64,000 bases of DNA, taken from the NCBI RefSeq assembly GCF_001632285.1, contig NZ_LWAH01000011.1:1-64000 (forward strand), given 5' to 3'. This document shows positions 21,352 to 31,400 of the stretch, one piece after another (position 1 is the stretch's first letter; every line of letters begins with the position of its first letter). The notes under the pieces are model-generated. The model did not search any database. It worked only from the letters and a program-made list of their open reading frames with translations, and was not told the origin of the DNA. Both the position numbers and the translations under genes were made by a program. The stretch is from Moraxella catarrhalis. GTDB lineage: Bacteria > Pseudomonadota > Gammaproteobacteria > Pseudomonadales > Moraxellaceae.

Positions 21352-22224
21352 TTAATGCGCTTTGGACGATAAAGCACGAGCGATGATGTTTAACAGTAAT
21401 ACCGCAAAAGTGATCAGTAGCGCCGCTGCCCATGCCAAAGCATGCCAGTTGTCATACGGACTCATCGCAAACTGATAGATGGTATTTGGTAAGTTTGCCA
21501 TCGCTTGAGACATATCCGTGCTAAAGTATTGGTTATTTAGCGCGGTAAATAGTAACGGCGCAGTTTCGCCAGCAATACGAGCAAAAGCAAGCAGCACGCC
21601 TGTAATCACACCTGCTTTGGCGGATTTTAGGGTAATGTGGCTGACCAATTTATATTTTGGTGTGCCTAGTGCATAGCCTGCTTCGCGCAGGTTATTGGGC
21701 ACAAGTAGCAGCATGCTTTCTGTGGTACGCACCACCACAGGAATCACAATCACCGCCAAGGCAACAACGCCCGCCCAGCCTGAGAATCCGCGACCTTGAA
21801 CCATCAAAGCAAATACGAATAAACCAATCACGATAGAAGGTGCTGACAGCAAAATGTCATTCATAAAGCGCGTGGCACGACCAAGCCAGCCGCCTTGGTC
21901 AAATTCTGCTAAGTACACGCCCGTTAAAATCCCAATCGGTGTACCCACCGCAAGACCAGCAAAAGAAATCATGATTGAACCGACAATGGCGTTACGCAGA
22001 CCACCTTCGACCATCGGCGGTGGTGTATCCATACCAAACACTGGCATAGACATCAAGCCTTGGATACCTTGGGCAAATAATGTCACCAAAATCCAAGCTA
22101 ACCAAAACAGACCAAAAGTCATCGCAACAACGGTCAATCCCATCGCAAAGCGGCTCACCGCACGGCGGCGATGATACTTTGGTATATGGATGCGATTGGC
22201 AAAATTTGCTTTTTCATTAATCAT
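21352..22224 (-). CDS. pstA: Phosphate ABC transporter permease PstA
   Basis: PstA is the second membrane subunit of the phosphate importer. The 290-residue form starts at an ATG preceded by AAGGATAATACC, 10 bases past the pstC stop. An upstream TTG at 22245 overlapping pstC is less likely. There are six membrane segments and the EAA loop (REAGYALGTPKYKLVSHITL). Confidence 0.96.
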   Translation of the reverse strand: MINEKANFANRIHIPKYHRRRAVSRFAMGLTVVAMTFGLFWLAWILVTLFAQGIQGLMSMPVFGMDTPPPMVEGGLRNAIVGSIMISFAGLAVGTPIGILTGVYLAEFDQGGWLGRATRFMNDILLSAPSIVIGLFVFALMVQGRGFSGWAGVVALAVIVIPVVVRTTESMLLLVPNNLREAGYALGTPKYKLVSHITLKSAKAGVITGVLLAFARIAGETAPLLFTALNNQYFSTDMSQAMANLPNTIYQFAMSPYDNWHALAWAAALLITFAVLLLNIIARALSSKAH

Positions 22225-22234
22225 GGTATTATCC

Positions 22235-23197
22235 TTATTTTTCAACTCGCTTGTCGATCTTCATCAGCATAAGCTTAGAGGCTGATAATACAATAAAACT
22301 AATCACAAACAGAATCAAACCTAAGTGTAGCAGCGACGATAAGTGCATCTCGCTTGAGGCTTCAGCAAATTCGTTAGCCAAGGCTGAGGTGATCGATACC
22401 CCAGAAGTAAATAGGCTTGTATTGATATTAAAGGTGTTACCAATCAAGAAAGTCACCGCCATGGTCTCACCAAGCGCACGACCCAAGCCCAAAATCAGAC
22501 CACCGACCACACCCGCTTTGGTATAAGGCAGCACAACTTTGGTAACAACTTCCCAAGTAGTCGCACCCATGCCATACGCTGACTCTTTTAGCAAATCAGG
22601 CACCACCAAAAACACATCGCGCATGGTCGCAGCGATGAATGGAATGATCATAATGGCAAGTACCAAACCTGCTGTGAAAAGACCGATACCAATAGGCGCA
22701 CCAACAAACATCTGACCGATGATCGGCAGTCCTGCCAAATGATTGATTAGCCATGGCTGCACGGTATCACCGAACCAAGGGGCAAAGACAAACAAACCCC
22801 ACATACCATAGATAATCGATGGAATACCAGCCAGCAGCTCAATGGCGATACCCAATGGCTTTTTTAGGAAGTTTGGGCAAAGTTCTGTCAAAAAGACAGC
22901 AATACCAAAACTGACTGGCACGGCAATCACGACCGCGATAATGGAGGTAACGATTGTGCCATAAATTGGTGCCAACGCACCGAACTGACCAGCGACTGGA
23001 TCCCAGTTACTGCTGGTATAAAAATTTAAACCAAATTCGCGAATACTCGGTATTGCACCAAAGACTAGTGACAGCATGATACCGCCTAAAGTTAAAAGTA
23101 CAAGCAGTGCAGACAGTTTGGTTGTCCAAACAAAAGCGCCATCAAGTCGCTTTTGGCGACTGAGTCTGGCGGCGAGTGCGGAATTTTGGGTGGTCAT
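22235..23197 (-). CDS. pstC: Phosphate ABC transporter permease PstC
   Basis: PstC is a 320-residue membrane subunit with six segments and the EAA loop [39 protein letters not shown], a strongly conserved PstC block, lies near residue 235. It follows pstS in the same operon after a gap of 107 bases holding a hairpin. Confidence 0.97.
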   Translation of the reverse strand: MTTQNSALAARLSRQKRLDGAFVWTTKLSALLVLLTLGGIMLSLVFGAIPSIREFGLNFYTSSNWDPVAGQFGALAPIYGTIVTSIIAVVIAVPVSFGIAVFLTELCPNFLKKPLGIAIELLAGIPSIIYGMWGLFVFAPWFGDTVQPWLINHLAGLPIIGQMFVGAPIGIGLFTAGLVLAIMIIPFIAATMRDVFLVVPDLLKESAYGMGATTWEVVTKVVLPYTKAGVVGGLILGLGRALGETMAVTFLIGNTFNINTSLFTSGVSITSALANEFAEASSEMHLSSLLHLGLILFVISFIVLSASKLMLMKIDKRVEK

Positions 23198-23247
23198 TTG
23201 GGAATTCCCCTGATTTTGCTAAATTGGCTGTATTTTAAGAAATAATG

Positions 23248-23269
23248 GGCTTGCCAATTCTGACAAGCC
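23248..23269 (-). other. Hairpin between pstS and pstC
   Basis: GGCTTG and CAAGCC arms (10-base loop) lie in the pstS-pstC gap, followed on the minus strand by a weakly T-rich run. It could partly stop transcription or protect the pstS mRNA 3' end, keeping pstS output above that of the permeases. This role is inferred. Confidence 0.4.
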
Positions 23270-23304
23270 ACATTTCAAGAAGTCATCGCAGCTTATAGGG
23301 CAGC

Positions 23305-24447
23305 TTATTGTGCATAAACTGCATTACCGCTTGAGTCTTTCACTTCGTTCCAGCTTGCCTTGAACAGCTCAACCGCTTTGTCGCTGAATGGTACATAGTC
23401 AAGATCTAGCGCTGCTTGGTCACCATTGGTGTATGCCCAGTCAAAGAATCTTAGAACACCAGCAACTTGCTCAGGATTTTCTGGGTTTTTGTGTACGATG
23501 ATGAAAGTTGCAGCAGCGATTGGCCAAGCGCCTGCAGTTTCTGAGTTGGTTAGCACTTGGTTAAAGCCAGGTGCTGCTGACCAATCGATGTCACCTGCAG
23601 CAGCGAAGCTGTCAGCTGATGGCTGAACAAATTTGCCAGCGGCGTTTTTAAGTGCTACATGAGACATGCCATTTTGCTTGGCGTAGGCGTACTCTACATA
23701 GCCGATTGAGTTTTTGATGCGGCTAACATAGCTTGCTACACCTTCGTTACCTTTACCAGCAGCGCCTGAAGAAGCGGTTGGCCATTTGATGGCTTTGTCC
23801 ACACCCGCTGAGCCTGCCCAGTCAGTTGAAACTTTATTTAGGTAGTCAGTGAAGTTAAAGGTCGTGCCTGAACCGTCTGAACGGAATACTGTGGTGATGT
23901 CAGCATCTGGCAGTGTCAAATCTGGGTTAAGTGCAACAATCGAAGGGTCGTTCCACTTCGTCACTTTACCCAAGTAGATATTTGCCAAAGTTTCGCCATC
24001 TAGCTTAAGCGTGCCAGCTTCGATACCTTCGATATTCACCACAGGTACAACACCGCCGATCACTGTTGGGAACTGGATTAGGTTTTCAGCATTTAGCTCA
24101 TCCACAGTCAATGGCGCATCTGAAGCACCGAAGTCAACAGTTTTAGCGATGATTTGCTTGATACCACCTGATGAACCGATTGATTGATAGTTCACTTGAC
24201 CGCTGGTAGCTTCTTTGAAATCAGCTGACCATTTGGCATAGATTGGTTGTGGGAAAGATGCACCTGCACCTGTGATGTTGATAGCAACTTGTTCCATAGC
24301 GGCTGGGGCAGCGTCAGCTGGAGCTGTTGCCGTTGCAGCTGGTTCTGGCTGAGTTGCAGCAGATTGTTCGTCTTTTTTGCTACAAGCAGTTAGCGCGATA
24401 ACAGCAGCGACAGATAGGCCAATCAATTTGATGTTCGTTTTCATCAT
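23305..24447 (-). CDS. pstS: Phosphate-binding lipoprotein PstS
   Basis: PstS captures phosphate in the periplasm. The 380-residue precursor has a lipoprotein signal with lipobox LTAC (C22) and an Ala/Pro-rich linker. The PstS motifs GAGASFPQPIYAKW, SSGGIKQI, DFGASDAPL and FRSDGSGTTFNFTDYL follow. In E. coli PstS is soluble, so the lipid anchor is a difference; anchored forms are common elsewhere. It is the first gene of the pst operon behind six PhoB half-sites. Confidence 0.97.
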   Translation of the reverse strand: MMKTNIKLIGLSVAAVIALTACSKKDEQSAATQPEPAATATAPADAAPAAMEQVAINITGAGASFPQPIYAKWSADFKEATSGQVNYQSIGSSGGIKQIIAKTVDFGASDAPLTVDELNAENLIQFPTVIGGVVPVVNIEGIEAGTLKLDGETLANIYLGKVTKWNDPSIVALNPDLTLPDADITTVFRSDGSGTTFNFTDYLNKVSTDWAGSAGVDKAIKWPTASSGAAGKGNEGVASYVSRIKNSIGYVEYAYAKQNGMSHVALKNAAGKFVQPSADSFAAAGDIDWSAAPGFNQVLTNSETAGAWPIAAATFIIVHKNPENPEQVAGVLRFFDWAYTNGDQAALDLDYVPFSDKAVELFKASWNEVKDSSGNAVYAQ

Positions 24448-24520
24448 AACTCCGTTGGGTAAACTCTATTAAGGATATAGATGTTAAAAGCTAAGGAGAT
24501 TTATCACATAAGTTATGCGT

Positions 24521-24597
24521 ATTGTAAAAATCGTGCATGACGATTTAATGACTGATAGATGACGGTTATATGAAAATTATATGACAATTTGATGACA
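24521..24597 (-). promoter_or_regulatory. Pho-box array (six tandem PhoB half-sites) and -10 of pstS
   Basis: Reading the minus strand from 24597, six 11-base units follow without a gap: TGTCATCAAAT, TGTCATATAAT, TTTCATATAAC, CGTCATCTATC, AGTCATTAAAT and CGTCATGCACG. All keep the TCAT core in phase, the spacing of PhoB monomers on a Pho box. Five bases later comes a TACAAT -10 (24526-24521). No -35 box is needed at such activator-dependent promoters. Three overlapping or adjacent Pho boxes are possible. Confidence 0.9.
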
Positions 24598-24792
24598 AGG
24601 CTTTTGGCGGGTCGGTCAGGCGAGCTTTAAATAAAATGGCTTTTTAAAAATAACTACTTAAATAGTGGTTCTATAAACGATGATGATTTGTGAATTTTTT
24701 ATTGAGATGGCTAGGCTTATGGATGGCTTTGGTTTATAATCACAATAAGCATGACAATTTTAAGGCATTAAAGTCATTACAGCAGGGTAAAT

Positions 24793-25620
24793 ATGCAAAA
24801 TTTTATCAAAAAAAATATTTTGGCAGTGACTTTGGCAGCGGCTACGACCACAACCATAGTTGGCTGTGCTAGCACAACCAGTACAGGCGTGGTAGGTGCT
24901 GACCGAAAACAGCTATTGTTAATTTCAAGCCAAGAAATCATGCAGCTATCTCATCAAGCCTATTTACAAACCATCAATGAAGCACGCACCAAAGGTCGGC
25001 TTGATAACAATACCGCTCAAGTTCGACGCCTTCACCGTATCGCCAATCATCTGATTCCACAAACGGCGGTTTTACGCCCAGATGCGACCCGTTGGGATTG
25101 GAAAGTACACGCCATCACCGACAATCAAATCAATGCTTATGTCATGCCGAGCGGTAAAATTGTCTTTTATACTGGCATTATTGAGCGTCTTAGATTAACT
25201 GATGCTGAAATTGCAGCTGTCATGGGACATGAAATGGCACATGCTTTGCGTGAACATTCACGAGAAAAAGCCAGTCGTCATATTGCTACCCAAGGTGTGC
25301 TTAGTATTGCCGTGAATGCCCTTGGATTGTCAGGTGGGCAAGCACAATTGGTTGGCTTGGCAGGTCGGCTTGGATTGGATTTACCGCACTCACGCACCCA
25401 AGAAGCAGAAGCTGATAAAATTGGCATTGAGCTGATGGCTCGTGCAGGCTATGACCCAAATGCTGCGATCACTTTGTGGCAAAAAATGCAGTCAGCTGGC
25501 GGTAATGGCGTGCCACAGTTTTTAAGCACACACCCAAGCTCCACCAATCGCATTGCCAATTTAAAAGCCTTAGTCCCAACAGTGATGCCGCTATATCAGA
25601 CATCACAAAACATTCATTAA
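24793..25620 (+). CDS. M48-family metalloprotease lipoprotein (LoiP/YcaL-like)
   Basis: This is a zinc endopeptidase probably anchored in the outer membrane. The 275-residue precursor has a signal ending in lipobox IVGC (C25). The zinc motif HEMAH is at 146-150 with the third ligand in TQEAEADKIG (about 205-214). The length and domain layout fit LoiP/YcaL, which act in outer-membrane quality control. It is divergent from the pst operon and followed after 32 bases by a bolA-family gene. Confidence 0.9.
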   Translation: MQNFIKKNILAVTLAAATTTTIVGCASTTSTGVVGADRKQLLLISSQEIMQLSHQAYLQTINEARTKGRLDNNTAQVRRLHRIANHLIPQTAVLRPDATRWDWKVHAITDNQINAYVMPSGKIVFYTGIIERLRLTDAEIAAVMGHEMAHALREHSREKASRHIATQGVLSIAVNALGLSGGQAQLVGLAGRLGLDLPHSRTQEAEADKIGIELMARAGYDPNAAITLWQKMQSAGGNGVPQFLSTHPSSTNRIANLKALVPTVMPLYQTSQNIH

Positions 25621-25652
25621 CCCAATTAAGCAGCTTAAATTAAGTCATTATC

Positions 25653-25973
25653 ATGAATAATCAAACAGCAAAGACATTAACTGCAGCACTACAAGCACTC
25701 AGCCCAAGTATACTATCATTGCAAAATGAAAGCCATATGCACGCTGGCTATTTTGAAGGCAAAGAAAGCCACTTTAAGCTTGTGATCGTCAGCGACGCTT
25801 TTGAAAAACAGCGTCTGGCAGCTCGCCATCAGACAGTCTATGCCTTGGCTCAGCCTTTTTTAACTGTCAACGGCGGTATGGTGCATGCCCTTGCTATTCA
25901 CGCTTATACGCCTAGCGAATGGGTGCAGCTTGAGCAAACGCCCAACAGCCCCTTGTGTGCTTCTCGTCGCTAA
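25653..25973 (+). CDS. BolA family protein
   Basis: This 106-residue protein has the BolA fold. It has the FKLVIVSDAFEKQRLAARHQTVYALA block with the helix and the conserved His (HALAIHAYTPSEW) used for Fe-S ligation with monothiol glutaredoxins. The N-terminal HMHAGYFEGKESHFK is typical of BolA rather than IbaG. A second BolA-type gene, ibaG-like, lies at 39.3 kb. It is probably cotranscribed with the protease gene. Confidence 0.9.
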   Translation: MNNQTAKTLTAALQALSPSILSLQNESHMHAGYFEGKESHFKLVIVSDAFEKQRLAARHQTVYALAQPFLTVNGGMVHALAIHAYTPSEWVQLEQTPNSPLCASRR

Positions 25974-26041
25974 GCCAGCATTGACGCCCAATGGTTTATG
26001 GTCAAATAAAAACTTAAAATGACCTTCATTGGGGTTTTGTG

Positions 26042-26410
26042 ATGAAAAAATTCATCATCACAGTAGCGTCTATGGTGGTGTTATCAGGCTGTGCCACCAC
26101 GGCCAATATCACACCACAGTATGTCAATCCCAATATTTATCACAGCTATGACTACACTTAGCTTCATTCAGAGAGTATACCGCACACCACTTTGATTAAA
26201 AAAGCTCAAAATGCACAAATTGGTTTATCTGCTTCTGACATGAGTATCGGCGTGACAAGCAGTCGCCACGGCATCTATCCAAAGATTAGCTGGAAGATAG
26301 ACGCCAACAGCTGAGCGTACATTGCCAAAAAGCGGATGTTATCTTACTTATACGGTGAGCATGCTAGACACTGTATATTTATCCAAGGTATCAAGATTTA
26401 CGGAGAATAA
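26042..26410 (+). pseudogene. Lipoprotein gene broken by two in-frame stops
   Basis: One frame of 122 codons runs from an ATG with a lipoprotein signal (lipobox LSGC at codons 15-18) to a TAA at 26408-26410. It is interrupted only by TAG at 26159-26161 (codon 40) and TGA at 26312-26314 (codon 91). The parts keep the features of a Moraxellaceae lipoprotein family I recall: a Tyr-rich YHSYDYT segment, IGLSAS...GIYPKIS, and a C terminus LYGEH...GIKIYGE. CAG-to-TAG and CGA-to-TGA would explain both stops. No frameshift is needed. The SulP start follows 3 bases after, with its ribosome site inside the last codons. Confidence 0.85.
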
Positions 26411-26413
26411 CCG

Positions 26414-28123
26414 ATGAGCATACAAGGTCTACTACCTCGTTGGGTTTTACAGCTCATTCAGCACCCACGCACTGCTTTATCGGACATTCCAGCTGGACTG
26501 ATGATGGCAGTGCTGGTTATCCCCCAAAGTTTAGGCTACGCAACCTTAGCAGGATTACCACCCATCATGGGTCTGTATGCTGCCATTACCCCTGTGATTG
26601 TCTATGCATGGATAGGTGCCAGTAGTGTCTCCTCCATCGGTCCTGTGGCAATTACTGCCATCATGACTGCATCGGCACTGTCTGGCTACGCTACAGGCAG
26701 CTTACAATATATTTCACTTGCCATTGTTCTTGCCTTTATGGTAGGCGGGATTTTATTGATTGCTGGACTGATTCGTTTGGGCTGGATTATGCAGTTTGTC
26801 AGTCGTGGTGTCGCCTCAGGATTTATCAGTGGGGCAGCGGTATTAATTATTTTTAGTCAACTCAAGCACATCATTGGCATACCTCTAAATACCGACAGCT
26901 TAATCAACTTATTTTTAAGTATTTATACCAGCACTCAGCCCATCCATTTGCCGACAGCGTTACTTGGGATTGGTGCCACCTTGTTATTTATTATCAGCCG
27001 TTATGGTGAATCGATAATTTGGGGCTGGCTACCCACTCAGTGGCGTGGGTTTGGCAATCGCTTTTTTGTCATTTTAATTGTTGCCATCTCTATTTGGCTC
27101 AGCCATCATATCGGATTTGAGCAAATGCAGATCAGATTGCTACAACCTTTGCCCACAGGATTGCCAAAGATTACCTTACCCAATTTTTCTGCAACCACTT
27201 TACTAGATTTATTACCCTCGGCACTCTTGATCGCACTAATCGCTTTTATCTCATCAAGTACGATTTCCGCACAGCAGGCACGGATACGAGGTGAGTCATA
27301 CGATGCCAACAAGGAACTTGGTGGCTTGGGCTTAGCGAATATCACCAGCGGCCTCTTTGGTGGTTTTGCGGTCTCAGGGGGCATTTCACGCACCAGCCTA
27401 AACCTATCTGTGGGTGCCAAAACACCATTGGCATCCATCATTTGTGCTTTGGGTGTATTGCTGGTTTTGCTTGTTTTCGGGCAATATTTGACAGGCCTGC
27501 CCTACGCTATCTTAGCAGCAGTCATCATCAGCTCTGTCATCTCAATGATTGATACCAAAACCTTGATCAATGCATGGCAGCTGGATAAATCCGATGCCAT
27601 CTGTTTTGGCATTACTTTTTTCACCTCAATTCTTTTCGGTTTAAATAGCGGTTTGGTTGTCGGGCTTTTGGCAAGTTTTGCAATGATGATTTATCGGACA
27701 CACCAAGTACACATTGCGATCGTGGGGCGTGTTGGCGACAGCGAGCATTTTCGCAATATTGAGCGACATACGGCAACTACTTTTGATGGGCTGTTACTTT
27801 TACGCATCGATGAAAGCCTGTATTTTGGTAATGCTCAGTCTGTTCATGCCAATTTAATGCGATTATCTGATGATACCAACATTCATGATATTGTGCTGAT
27901 TATGACTGCGGTCAATCATATCGATTTATCCGCCCAAGAGATGCTATGTGCCTTTAATCAAAGCTGTATCAAGCGAGGTCAGCACCTACATTTGGCCGAG
28001 GTGAAGGGCCCTATGATGGATATTTTAAAGACCAGTCCTGTGATTGAAAATCTGTCAGGGTGCATTTTTTTAAGTGCCAATCAAGCCGTACAAAGTCTAA
28101 CCAAGCCTAGCACAGATCTTTAA
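26414..28123 (+). CDS. SulP-family anion transporter with STAS domain
   Basis: This 569-residue inner-membrane protein has about 14 membrane-embedded segments with the SulP signatures PQSLGYATLAGLPPIMGLYAAI near residue 35-56 and SRTSLNLSVGAKTPLASI near 325. A cytoplasmic STAS domain follows (about 445-560). The family imports sulfate, bicarbonate or dicarboxylates; the substrate is not evident and no sulfate genes are nearby. GGAGAA lies 6 bases before the ATG. Confidence 0.92.
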   Translation: MSIQGLLPRWVLQLIQHPRTALSDIPAGLMMAVLVIPQSLGYATLAGLPPIMGLYAAITPVIVYAWIGASSVSSIGPVAITAIMTASALSGYATGSLQYISLAIVLAFMVGGILLIAGLIRLGWIMQFVSRGVASGFISGAAVLIIFSQLKHIIGIPLNTDSLINLFLSIYTSTQPIHLPTALLGIGATLLFIISRYGESIIWGWLPTQWRGFGNRFFVILIVAISIWLSHHIGFEQMQIRLLQPLPTGLPKITLPNFSATTLLDLLPSALLIALIAFISSSTISAQQARIRGESYDANKELGGLGLANITSGLFGGFAVSGGISRTSLNLSVGAKTPLASIICALGVLLVLLVFGQYLTGLPYAILAAVIISSVISMIDTKTLINAWQLDKSDAICFGITFFTSILFGLNSGLVVGLLASFAMMIYRTHQVHIAIVGRVGDSEHFRNIERHTATTFDGLLLLRIDESLYFGNAQSVHANLMRLSDDTNIHDIVLIMTAVNHIDLSAQEMLCAFNQSCIKRGQHLHLAEVKGPMMDILKTSPVIENLSGCIFLSANQAVQSLTKPSTDL

Positions 28124-28261
28124 ATACCGCTTCGACCTTATTTTATGTTTAAAATTACACTGACAACCATGTCATACCGTCATAAGCTTATGCCAAATCA
28201 AAATTGCAAGTTATCTTGTCATTGGGTATCATAAATCAAAACACATATTAAGGATTTACCC

Positions 28262-28588
28262 ATGCATAGTCAAATCACCCTTTACAAACAAATCCATCCC
28301 AAGCAGTGTGATGGGCTTGCCAAATTGGGCTTTAAAAGCCTGATCAATCTGCGTTTTGATGATGAGATTAAAGGACAACCCAAAGGGTATGACATCGCTC
28401 AAAGTGCTAAAAACGCTGGGCTTAGCTATCACACTCTGCCCATTGGTATTGATGACATTCATCTTGCACAAGCCCAAGCATTCGCCGATCTGATTAACCA
28501 CGCACCAAAACCTGTGATGGTATTTTGTGGTACAGGCTCACGCGCCAAGCGTCTGTATCAATGTGCCGTCGTTTCTGGGCTAATCTGA
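28262..28588 (+). CDS. DUF442/Blh-type phosphatase-like protein (TIGR01244 group)
   Basis: This 108-residue protein has the compact phosphatase/rhodanese-like fold of the beta-lactamase-hydrolase-like N-terminal family. Its P-loop is VFCGTGSRAKRL (C-x4-R) near residue 88-99. The N terminus ITLYKQIHPKQCDGLAKLGFKSLINLR is typical. Members are linked with sulfide metabolism or protein phosphatase activity; the substrate is unknown here. It stands after SulP with a 138-base gap and faces rluA. Confidence 0.8.
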   Translation: MHSQITLYKQIHPKQCDGLAKLGFKSLINLRFDDEIKGQPKGYDIAQSAKNAGLSYHTLPIGIDDIHLAQAQAFADLINHAPKPVMVFCGTGSRAKRLYQCAVVSGLI

Positions 28589-28636
28589 TGGATTTGGTGC
28601 ATGATCTTTGGGTCATCAGCCAATAAATACACCGCC

Positions 28637-29365
28637 CTAAAATGGCACTGGACTGACCCAATCCATCCAAATGCCATGCGTTGGGTGCTTTAAGCGAAGC
28701 TTGTGTGCATGCAAATTCAACCGATTTGACAGTTTGAGTGCCACATCTTCAGCATAAATGGGATCACCAATCATCACATGGCCCAAATGCACCATATGCA
28801 CCCTAAGCTGATGGCTACGCCCTGTGATGGGTTTGAGTGCCACTCGAGTCACAGGATATGCCCTACCATTGTCATCACAGCGTAATTCATGATGCATCAC
28901 CTCATAATGAGTCAACGCCTGTTTATTCCAATCCATATCAACAATATGGCGTGGCTTAGTGGTTGGTTCATAGCGTACAGGCACATCGACGACACCCTTT
29001 TTATCATCTATCATCAGTGTTCCAAACACAACCGCTTGATATTCTTTTTGGGGAATACGGTCAATGAACTGCTTACTAATGTGCGTTTGAGCCTCACTGG
29101 ATTTGGCAAAAATAATCAGCCCTGAAGTGTCCATATCCAATCGATGGATCAGCCTAATATTTGGATTGATACGCAAAAGTCGTGACTGCAAACTGACCTT
29201 TAGCATGCGTCCATCAACACTCAAGAGTCCAGCTGGTTTATCCAGCACCCAAATGTCCTCATCTTCATAAATGGTAATTGATTTGGCAAATTCATGAAAA
29301 AATAGGTCATCATGCGAAAGCTCTAGTGCATTCATACGCAAAATATCAGCATCAGTTAAGGTCAT
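28637..29365 (-). CDS. rluA: RluA-type pseudouridine synthase
   Basis: RluA converts U746 of 23S rRNA and U32 of several tRNAs to pseudouridine. The 242-residue protein lacks an S4 domain, as RluA does. It has the catalytic motif HRLDMDTSGL (Asp in position 4 of the motif) and the RluA-specific VALKPITGRSHQLRVHM. Overall order and length match E. coli RluA well. It is convergent with the DUF442 gene and divergent from trxA. Confidence 0.88.
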   Translation of the reverse strand: MTLTDADILRMNALELSHDDLFFHEFAKSITIYEDEDIWVLDKPAGLLSVDGRMLKVSLQSRLLRINPNIRLIHRLDMDTSGLIIFAKSSEAQTHISKQFIDRIPQKEYQAVVFGTLMIDDKKGVVDVPVRYEPTTKPRHIVDMDWNKQALTHYEVMHHELRCDDNGRAYPVTRVALKPITGRSHQLRVHMVHLGHVMIGDPIYAEDVALKLSNRLNLHAHKLRLKHPTHGIWMDWVSPVPF

Positions 29366-29562
29366 CTTTTATTTGCTCAATCAGTAAATTTAATAAATTC
29401 AATTGCCATGCCCAAGGCTTGGGGCAACAAGGCTGTTATTATATCATGACTTGACATTTAAGCTGACATCTTGAATTTTTTTACAAGAAACCACATAATA
29501 CTTAATCATGGCAATTGCCATTTATTCACTGTAAAACTGTTAAATTAAAAAGGAAGCAAATT

Positions 29563-29883
29563 ATGTCAATTATTAATGCCACTGATGCAAGCTTTGATAC
29601 CGATGTTGTAAATTCTGATGGTCTGGTTTTGGTTGATTTTTGGGCTGCGTGGTGTGGTCCATGTAAAGCCATCGCTCCTGTGCTAGAAGAGCTGGCTGAA
29701 GATTATCAAGGTCGTGTCAAGATTGTCAAAGTTGATGTTGATGCCAACCCACAATCTGCAGCTCGTTTTGGTATTCGCAGCATCCCGACCTTATTTGTTT
29801 TTAAAAATGGTGAGCGGGTAGAAACTGTGGTTGGTGGTCGTCCAAAATCTGAGTTTGCCGCTTTGCTTGACAAGCATTTATAA
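29563..29883 (+). CDS. trxA: Thioredoxin 1
   Basis: TrxA is the general disulfide reductant of the cytosol. From the chosen ATG, which follows AAGGAAGC, the protein has 106 residues. The redox motif WCGPC has C31 and C34, and the cis-Pro motif RSIPTLFVF is present. An upstream in-frame ATG would add 16 unrelated residues. It is monocistronic with its own terminator and lies upstream of rho, a common order. Confidence 0.97.
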   Translation: MSIINATDASFDTDVVNSDGLVLVDFWAAWCGPCKAIAPVLEELAEDYQGRVKIVKVDVDANPQSAARFGIRSIPTLFVFKNGERVETVVGGRPKSEFAALLDKHL

Positions 29884-29901
29884 TAAATCAACTTATCTTA
29901 A

Positions 29902-29940
29902 GACCTGATTTGATCCACGGTTCAAATCAGGTTTATTTTT
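29902..29940 (+). terminator. Terminator of trxA
   Basis: CCTGATTTGA and TCAAATCAGG arms around a short loop are followed by TTTATTTTT, 20 bases after the trxA stop. Confidence 0.92.
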
Positions 29941-30116
29941 GCATAAAATGTTTGATAATTTACCCGAAGTTCACCCTAACTCTTGACAAATGCTTGATTT
30001 ACGCTTAATATGGACGCACCTGCAATCGATTTCTTGAGATTGCATTTTTCTTTTTCTATACCTTGCAAAACCATCACTGCCTATTTTGGGTGTATCATCA
30101 CACATCTTACCTATCT

Positions 30117-31385
30117 ATGAACTTAACTGAATTAAAAAGTAAATCCGTTGGCGAGCTGCTTGCTATTGCTGAGCATATGGGTTTGGATAATATGGCTCGC
30201 AGTCGTAAACAAGACATTATTTTCGCCATTTTAAAGACACATGCTAGAAATGGTGAAGCAATTTATGGCAATGGCGTGCTTGAGATTTTACCTGATGGAT
30301 TTGGTTTTTTACGCTCAAGTGAAGGTTCATACTTGGCAGGACCAGACGATATTTATGTCAGCCCAAGCCAAATACGCAGATTTAATTTGCAAACAGGCGA
30401 CTCCATCGCAGGGCAGATCCGCCCGCCTAAAGACTCAGAAAGATATTTTGCTCTCTTAAAGGTGAGTGAAATTAACTTTGATACGCCTGATCGTAGTCGC
30501 CACAAGCTGATTTTTGAAAATCTTACCCCACTTTTCCCCACCCAGCAACTGGTACTTGAAGCAGGCAATGGCACGACCGAGGACTTAACAGGCCGCATTA
30601 TTGATTTGATTGCACCCATTGGTAAAGGTCAACGCTCTATCATCGTTGCACCGCCCAAAGCTGGTAAAACGGTACTACTACAGACCATCGCCCAAGCCAT
30701 CACCAAAAATCATCCTGAATGCTACTTGATCGTTCTGCTCATTGATGAACGCCCCGAGGAAGTCACCGAGATGCAACGCACCGTTTGGGGAGAAGTTGTT
30801 GCCTCTACTTTTGATGAACCACCACAACGCCATATCCAAGTCGCCGAAATGGTTATCGAAAAAGCCAAGCGCTTGGTTGAGCATAAGCAAGATGTGGTGA
30901 TCTTACTTGATTCTATCACTCGCTTGGCGCGTGCTTATAATACTGTCATCCCATCAAGTGGCAAAGTGCTGACAGGTGGGGTGGATGCTCATGCACTTGA
31001 GCGTCCCAAGCGGTTTTTTGGAGCGGCACGAAATGTCGAAGAAGGCGGCAGCTTGACCATCATTTCAACCGCTTTGATTGACACAGGTTCAAAGATGGAC
31101 AGTGTCATTTTTGAGGAATTCAAAGGCACGGGCAACCAAGAGATTACCTTGGAGCGTGAGCTTGCTGAACGGCGTATTTTCCCTGCCATCAATATCAAAA
31201 AATCCAGTACACGCCGAGAAGAACGCTTGCTAGATGAAGACACGCTACGCCGAGTTTGGATACTTCGTAAGCTCATGCAACCCATGGAAGACGCCCAAGC
31301 AACTGAGTTTTTACTTGAACGCCTAAAAGACTCAAAAACCAATGATGAATTTTTTGAGCAAATGGTCAAAAAATCTCAAAACTAA
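30117..31385 (+). CDS. rho: Transcription termination factor Rho
   Basis: Rho is the hexameric RNA helicase of factor-dependent termination. From [10 protein letters not shown] the protein has 422 residues, close to E. coli Rho (419). It has the N-terminal RNA-binding domain with [15 protein letters not shown] and the P-loop [10 protein letters not shown]. Walker B is [16 protein letters not shown], and the Q and R loops ([20 protein letters not shown]) are present. An upstream ATG would add 18 residues foreign to the family. Confidence 0.98.
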   Translation: MNLTELKSKSVGELLAIAEHMGLDNMARSRKQDIIFAILKTHARNGEAIYGNGVLEILPDGFGFLRSSEGSYLAGPDDIYVSPSQIRRFNLQTGDSIAGQIRPPKDSERYFALLKVSEINFDTPDRSRHKLIFENLTPLFPTQQLVLEAGNGTTEDLTGRIIDLIAPIGKGQRSIIVAPPKAGKTVLLQTIAQAITKNHPECYLIVLLIDERPEEVTEMQRTVWGEVVASTFDEPPQRHIQVAEMVIEKAKRLVEHKQDVVILLDSITRLARAYNTVIPSSGKVLTGGVDAHALERPKRFFGAARNVEEGGSLTIISTALIDTGSKMDSVIFEEFKGTGNQEITLERELAERRIFPAINIKKSSTRREERLLDEDTLRRVWILRKLMQPMEDAQATEFLLERLKDSKTNDEFFEQMVKKSQN

Positions 31386-31400
31386 AATTATCGCTTTGGT

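Noticed and set aside
26042..26161. A complete 39-residue lipoprotein ending at the first TAG.
   Set aside because: The same frame continues with conserved family sequence to 26410, so a broken longer gene is the better reading.
30989..31369. Long antisense frame opposite rho, and similar ones opposite pnp, ppx, pstA and mraY.
   Set aside because: They are shadows of strongly biased coding sequence in the real genes; their products are Ser/Arg-rich without domain logic.
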